Of a stretch of DNA of 18,250 bases, positions 16,311 through 18,250 are shown in pieces (position 1 is the first letter of the stretch; the number at the start of each line of letters is the position of its first letter). A model generated the notes under the pieces. It saw nothing but the letters and a program-made list of their open reading frames with translations, was not told the DNA's origin and ran no database searches. Origin of the DNA: an uncultured Paracoccaceae bacterium. GTDB taxonomy: Bacteria; Pseudomonadota; Alphaproteobacteria; Rhodobacterales; Rhodobacteraceae. A program made the position numbers and the translations under genes. The DNA lies in the NCBI GenBank assembly GCA_937927675.1, contig CALBSG010000168.1, positions 1 through 18,250 on the forward strand, read 5' to 3'.

Positions 16311-16846
16311 CCCGCCTTTTCCGCAAGCAATTGCGCCGTTTCGGCCTGAGTGAAAGCGGCACCGCCGCCGTCGAGTTCGCCATGGCGGTGCCGCTACTGA
16401 TCGCCATCTTCATGGCCTCGTTCGAAAGTGGCTTTCTGATGATCCGGTCTTTGATGCTGGAACAATCGGTCGACATGACCATGCGCGAATTGCGTCTGGG
16501 CCATTACCCGATCCCGACCGCCGCCCTGTTGAAAGAGGAAATCTGCAAGCGCAGCGTGGTCTTGAAGGATTGCGAAGCAAACATCTCGATCGAGATGACC
16601 CGCATCAGCACGGCGAACTGGACGCTCCCGAGCAGCCGGATCGCCTGCGTGGACCGCGAGGAGGACATCCTTCCCGTCACCACCATGCACATGCCACCCC
16701 AGCAAAACGACATCATGGTGGTACGGGTTTGCGTGGTGCAGGACGCCATGTTCCCCACCACCGGCATTGGCCTTGGCCTGCCAAAGGATGCGCAGGGCGG
16801 CTACGGGCTGGTGTCCGTTTCTGCATTCGTGACCGAACCGAGCTGA
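16307..16846 (+). CDS. TadE-like pseudopilin 1
   Basis: A 179-residue TadE-family pseudopilin. The basic N-terminus leads to a prepilin-peptidase-type site G18|TAAVEF with the invariant Glu at +5 and an aromatic at +6, the pattern of Flp-family prepilins. A hydrophobic helix (about 20-40) follows. Four cysteines (80, 89, 114, 142) lie in the exported part and could form disulfides. The ATG at 16307 overlaps the stop of VWA paralogue 2 by 4 bases; an in-frame start 102 bases upstream lies inside that gene and is rejected. It is followed, 11 bases after its stop, by the second pseudopilin. TadE-like proteins are minor components needed for Tad pilus assembly. Confidence 0.88.
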   Translation: MTRLFRKQLRRFGLSESGTAAVEFAMAVPLLIAIFMASFESGFLMIRSLMLEQSVDMTMRELRLGHYPIPTAALLKEEICKRSVVLKDCEANISIEMTRISTANWTLPSSRIACVDREEDILPVTTMHMPPQQNDIMVVRVCVVQDAMFPTTGIGLGLPKDAQGGYGLVSVSAFVTEPS

Positions 16847-16857
16847 GGGAGGATCAC

Positions 16858-17418
16858 ATGTTGTCACTTCGCAAAATCCTGCGCCGTTTCGGTACAGATG
16901 AGACGGGCACGCTGATGGCCGAATCCGTTCTGGTTCTGCCGTTCATGCTGTGGTCCTATCTGGCGCTGTTCGTCTATTGGGACAGCTACCGCGCGGTGAA
17001 TGTCGTACAAAAGGCGGCCTACACCATCTCGGACATGATCTCGCGCGAGATGTTGGCGGTGAACGACACCTATATCAACGGCATGGATTCGATGATGGAA
17101 TACCTGATCGACTCGGATCGGGATGCCAAAACCCGTGTCTCGTCGATCACCTGGTCGCAGCTCAACAACCGCTACGAGGTGCAGTGGTCGCGCTCTCCCG
17201 GCAATGCGATGCCGCAACTGACAACGGCCACCGTGGCCCCCTTGGCCGACCGGCTGCCCACCATGTTCGATGGCGACTTCATTGTGCTGGTCGAGGTGGA
17301 GGTGGGGTATCACCCGTCGTTCAATGTCGGCATCGGCGATCAGACAATGAAGCAATTCATCGCAACCCGCCCGCGTTTCCTGAGCAAGATCTGCATGACC
17401 GGCGTGGCCTGTACCTGA
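16858..17418 (+). CDS. TadE/TadF-like pseudopilin 2
   Basis: A 186-residue protein with the same architecture as its neighbour. The basic leader contains LRRFG, then G17|TLMAES, then a hydrophobic helix (about 23-41). Glu is kept at +5 but Ser replaces the usual aromatic at +6. The exported region has only two cysteines, both at the C-terminus (C179, C185 in KICMTGVACT). The ATG at 16858 has a strong Shine-Dalgarno (GGGAGGA). An in-frame upstream start at 16570 would run through the previous gene and is rejected. It is the last gene of the VWA/pseudopilin cluster, with hairpins downstream. TadF-like function is an inference from order and leader. Confidence 0.8.
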   Translation: MLSLRKILRRFGTDETGTLMAESVLVLPFMLWSYLALFVYWDSYRAVNVVQKAAYTISDMISREMLAVNDTYINGMDSMMEYLIDSDRDAKTRVSSITWSQLNNRYEVQWSRSPGNAMPQLTTATVAPLADRLPTMFDGDFIVLVEVEVGYHPSFNVGIGDQTMKQFIATRPRFLSKICMTGVACT

Positions 17419-17433
17419 TCCCTCTCCGCCTTC

Positions 17434-17484
17434 TTGTGCGGTTTTGCACAAATGCCCTGCGGCAACTTTGCGTTGCGGTAGGGC
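17434..17484 (+). terminator. Tandem hairpins after the pseudopilin cluster
   Basis: TTGTGC (17434-17439) pairs with GCACAA (17446-17451) around a 6-base loop. Directly after, 17454-17484 folds into a longer stem: GCCCTGC pairs with the later GTAGGGC (with one G-U), and the inner GCAAC pairs with GTTGC around TTTGC. The sequence then continues GTTTGCTT, a weak T-rich tail. This is the best terminator candidate in the window and separates the pilus cluster from the pirin gene. Confidence 0.6.
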
Positions 17485-17493
17485 GTTTGCTTG

Positions 17494-17503
17494 CCTAGCT
17501 AGG
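17494..17503. promoter_or_regulatory. 10 bp palindrome upstream of the pirin gene
   Basis: CCTAGCTAGG is a perfect palindrome, extended by CTTG and CAAG on either side with slight asymmetry. It lies 31 bases before the pirin ATG, where an operator or promoter would be expected. CTAG is generally rare in bacterial genomes, so two overlapping copies are noticeable. Function is unknown. Confidence 0.3.
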
Positions 17504-17534
17504 GGCAAGAACAGACCCCCACAGGAGACAGACC

Positions 17535-18240
17535 ATGTCGATCCGCCCCGTCACCTCGACCAGCCGCGCCCGCCCTGCCACAGAGGGCGCCGGCGTCCAT
17601 TTGCACCGCGCCTTCGGCTTCGGCGACCCCGAGCGGATGGACCCGTTCCTGTTGTTTGACGATTTTCGCGGTGATCATCCGCGCGACTATATGGCAGGCT
17701 TTCCCTGGCACCCGCACCGCGGCATTGAAACCATCACCTATGTGCTGGCCGGATCGGTCGACCATGGCGACAGCCTTGGCAATCGCGGCACGCTGAAGGG
17801 CGGCGATGTGCAATGGATGACCGCGGGTTCGGGCATCCTGCATCAGGAAATGCCCAAAGGGAACGCCAAAGGGCAGATGCATGGCTTTCAGCTTTGGGCG
17901 AACCTGCCGGGCCATCTGAAAATGACCCAGCCGCGCTATCAGGATGTGCGCTCGGGCGATATTCCGGAAGTGATCGACGATGACGGCACCGTGGTGCGGG
18001 TGATCGTGGGCGAATTCTGGGGCAAGAAAGGCCCGGTCGATGGCATCGCCGCCGACCCGCAATATCTTGACATCTTTGTGCCTGAAGGGCGGAAAAAGAC
18101 CTTCAAGATCGACACCCGCCGCCATGCCTTTGCCTATGTCTTTGATGGCGCGGCCAAGTTCTCTGATGCGGCCCGCCCGCGCGGGGTGCTGTTGGAAAAG
18201 GAAGTGGCCGGGCAAGAGCTGAACATCCGCGACATGTCGG
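17535..18240 (+). CDS. Pirin family protein, C-terminus missing
   Basis: A bicupin of the pirin family; 235 codons are visible before the adapter. The N-terminal cupin holds the metal ligands H59, H61 (FPWHPHRGIET), H103 and E105 (SGILHQEMP). The FDDFRGDHPRDY and YVLAGSVDHGDSLGN segments are also typical. Some bacterial pirins act as quercetin dioxygenases and others interact with metabolic enzymes, so the substrate is not predictable. The ATG at 17535 follows a good Shine-Dalgarno (AGGAG). It is preceded by the terminator hairpins of the pilus cluster and is probably a separate unit. The end of the C-terminal cupin is lost only because the contig stops. Confidence 0.95.
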
Positions 18241-18250
18241 AGATCGGAAG
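18241..18250. other. Illumina adapter start at right contig end (artefact)
   Basis: The final ten bases AGATCGGAAG are the first bases of the common Illumina adapter read-through and are the reverse complement of the last ten bases of the left-end adapter. In frame they would add Glu-Ile-Gly to the pirin, which should not be trusted. Confidence 0.9.

Overview
The window looks like a chromosomal contig from a high-GC alphaproteobacterium, most likely a member of the Rhodobacteraceae. Supporting signs are the dnaG-rpoD pair, the tetrameric sarcosine oxidase operon soxBDAG, a Glu dehydrogenase with an asparaginase, a Tad/Flp-type pilus accessory cluster, apparent scarcity of GANTC except in one tight cluster, and short intergenic repeats of the CCCCGGAGTAT...AAGATGAA type that I associate with this family. 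Species cannot be assigned from sequence alone. Both contig ends are Illumina TruSeq-type adapter (1-41 and 18241-18250), so the outermost genes, rpoD and a pirin gene, are cut artificially.

Layout. Positions 42-12332 are all on the minus strand, in transcription order gdhA, asparaginase, soxB, soxD, soxA, soxG, an M20D amidohydrolase, dnaG, rpoD. Positions 12690-17418 are on the plus strand: two paralogous membrane-anchored von Willebrand factor A (VWA) proteins of TadG type, then two TadE-like pseudopilins. A partial pirin gene follows on the plus strand. The 357 bp divergent region 12333-12689 separates the two blocks and carries a CtrA-like motif, a candidate gdhA promoter, a tandem repeat and a leader hairpin.

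How the genes work together. gdhA and the asparaginase gene form a nitrogen module: ammonia and aspartate from asparagine, and 2-oxoglutarate/glutamate/ammonia interconversion. The asparaginase begins at a TTG six bases after the gdhA stop, in the same frame. SoxBDAG oxidises sarcosine to glycine, hydrogen peroxide and methylene-tetrahydrofolate. The M20D hydrolase overlaps soxG by ATGA and may release sarcosine or another amino acid from an N-acyl or amide precursor. dnaG and rpoD are housekeeping; the spacer in front of rpoD holds four GANTC sites within 53 bp. The VWA/TadE cluster probably builds or caps a surface pilus or adhesin.

I found no tRNA, rRNA, CRISPR array, insertion sequence or phage gene. 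The best candidates for something under-described are the duplicated VWA/pseudopilin cluster and the GANTC cluster before rpoD.
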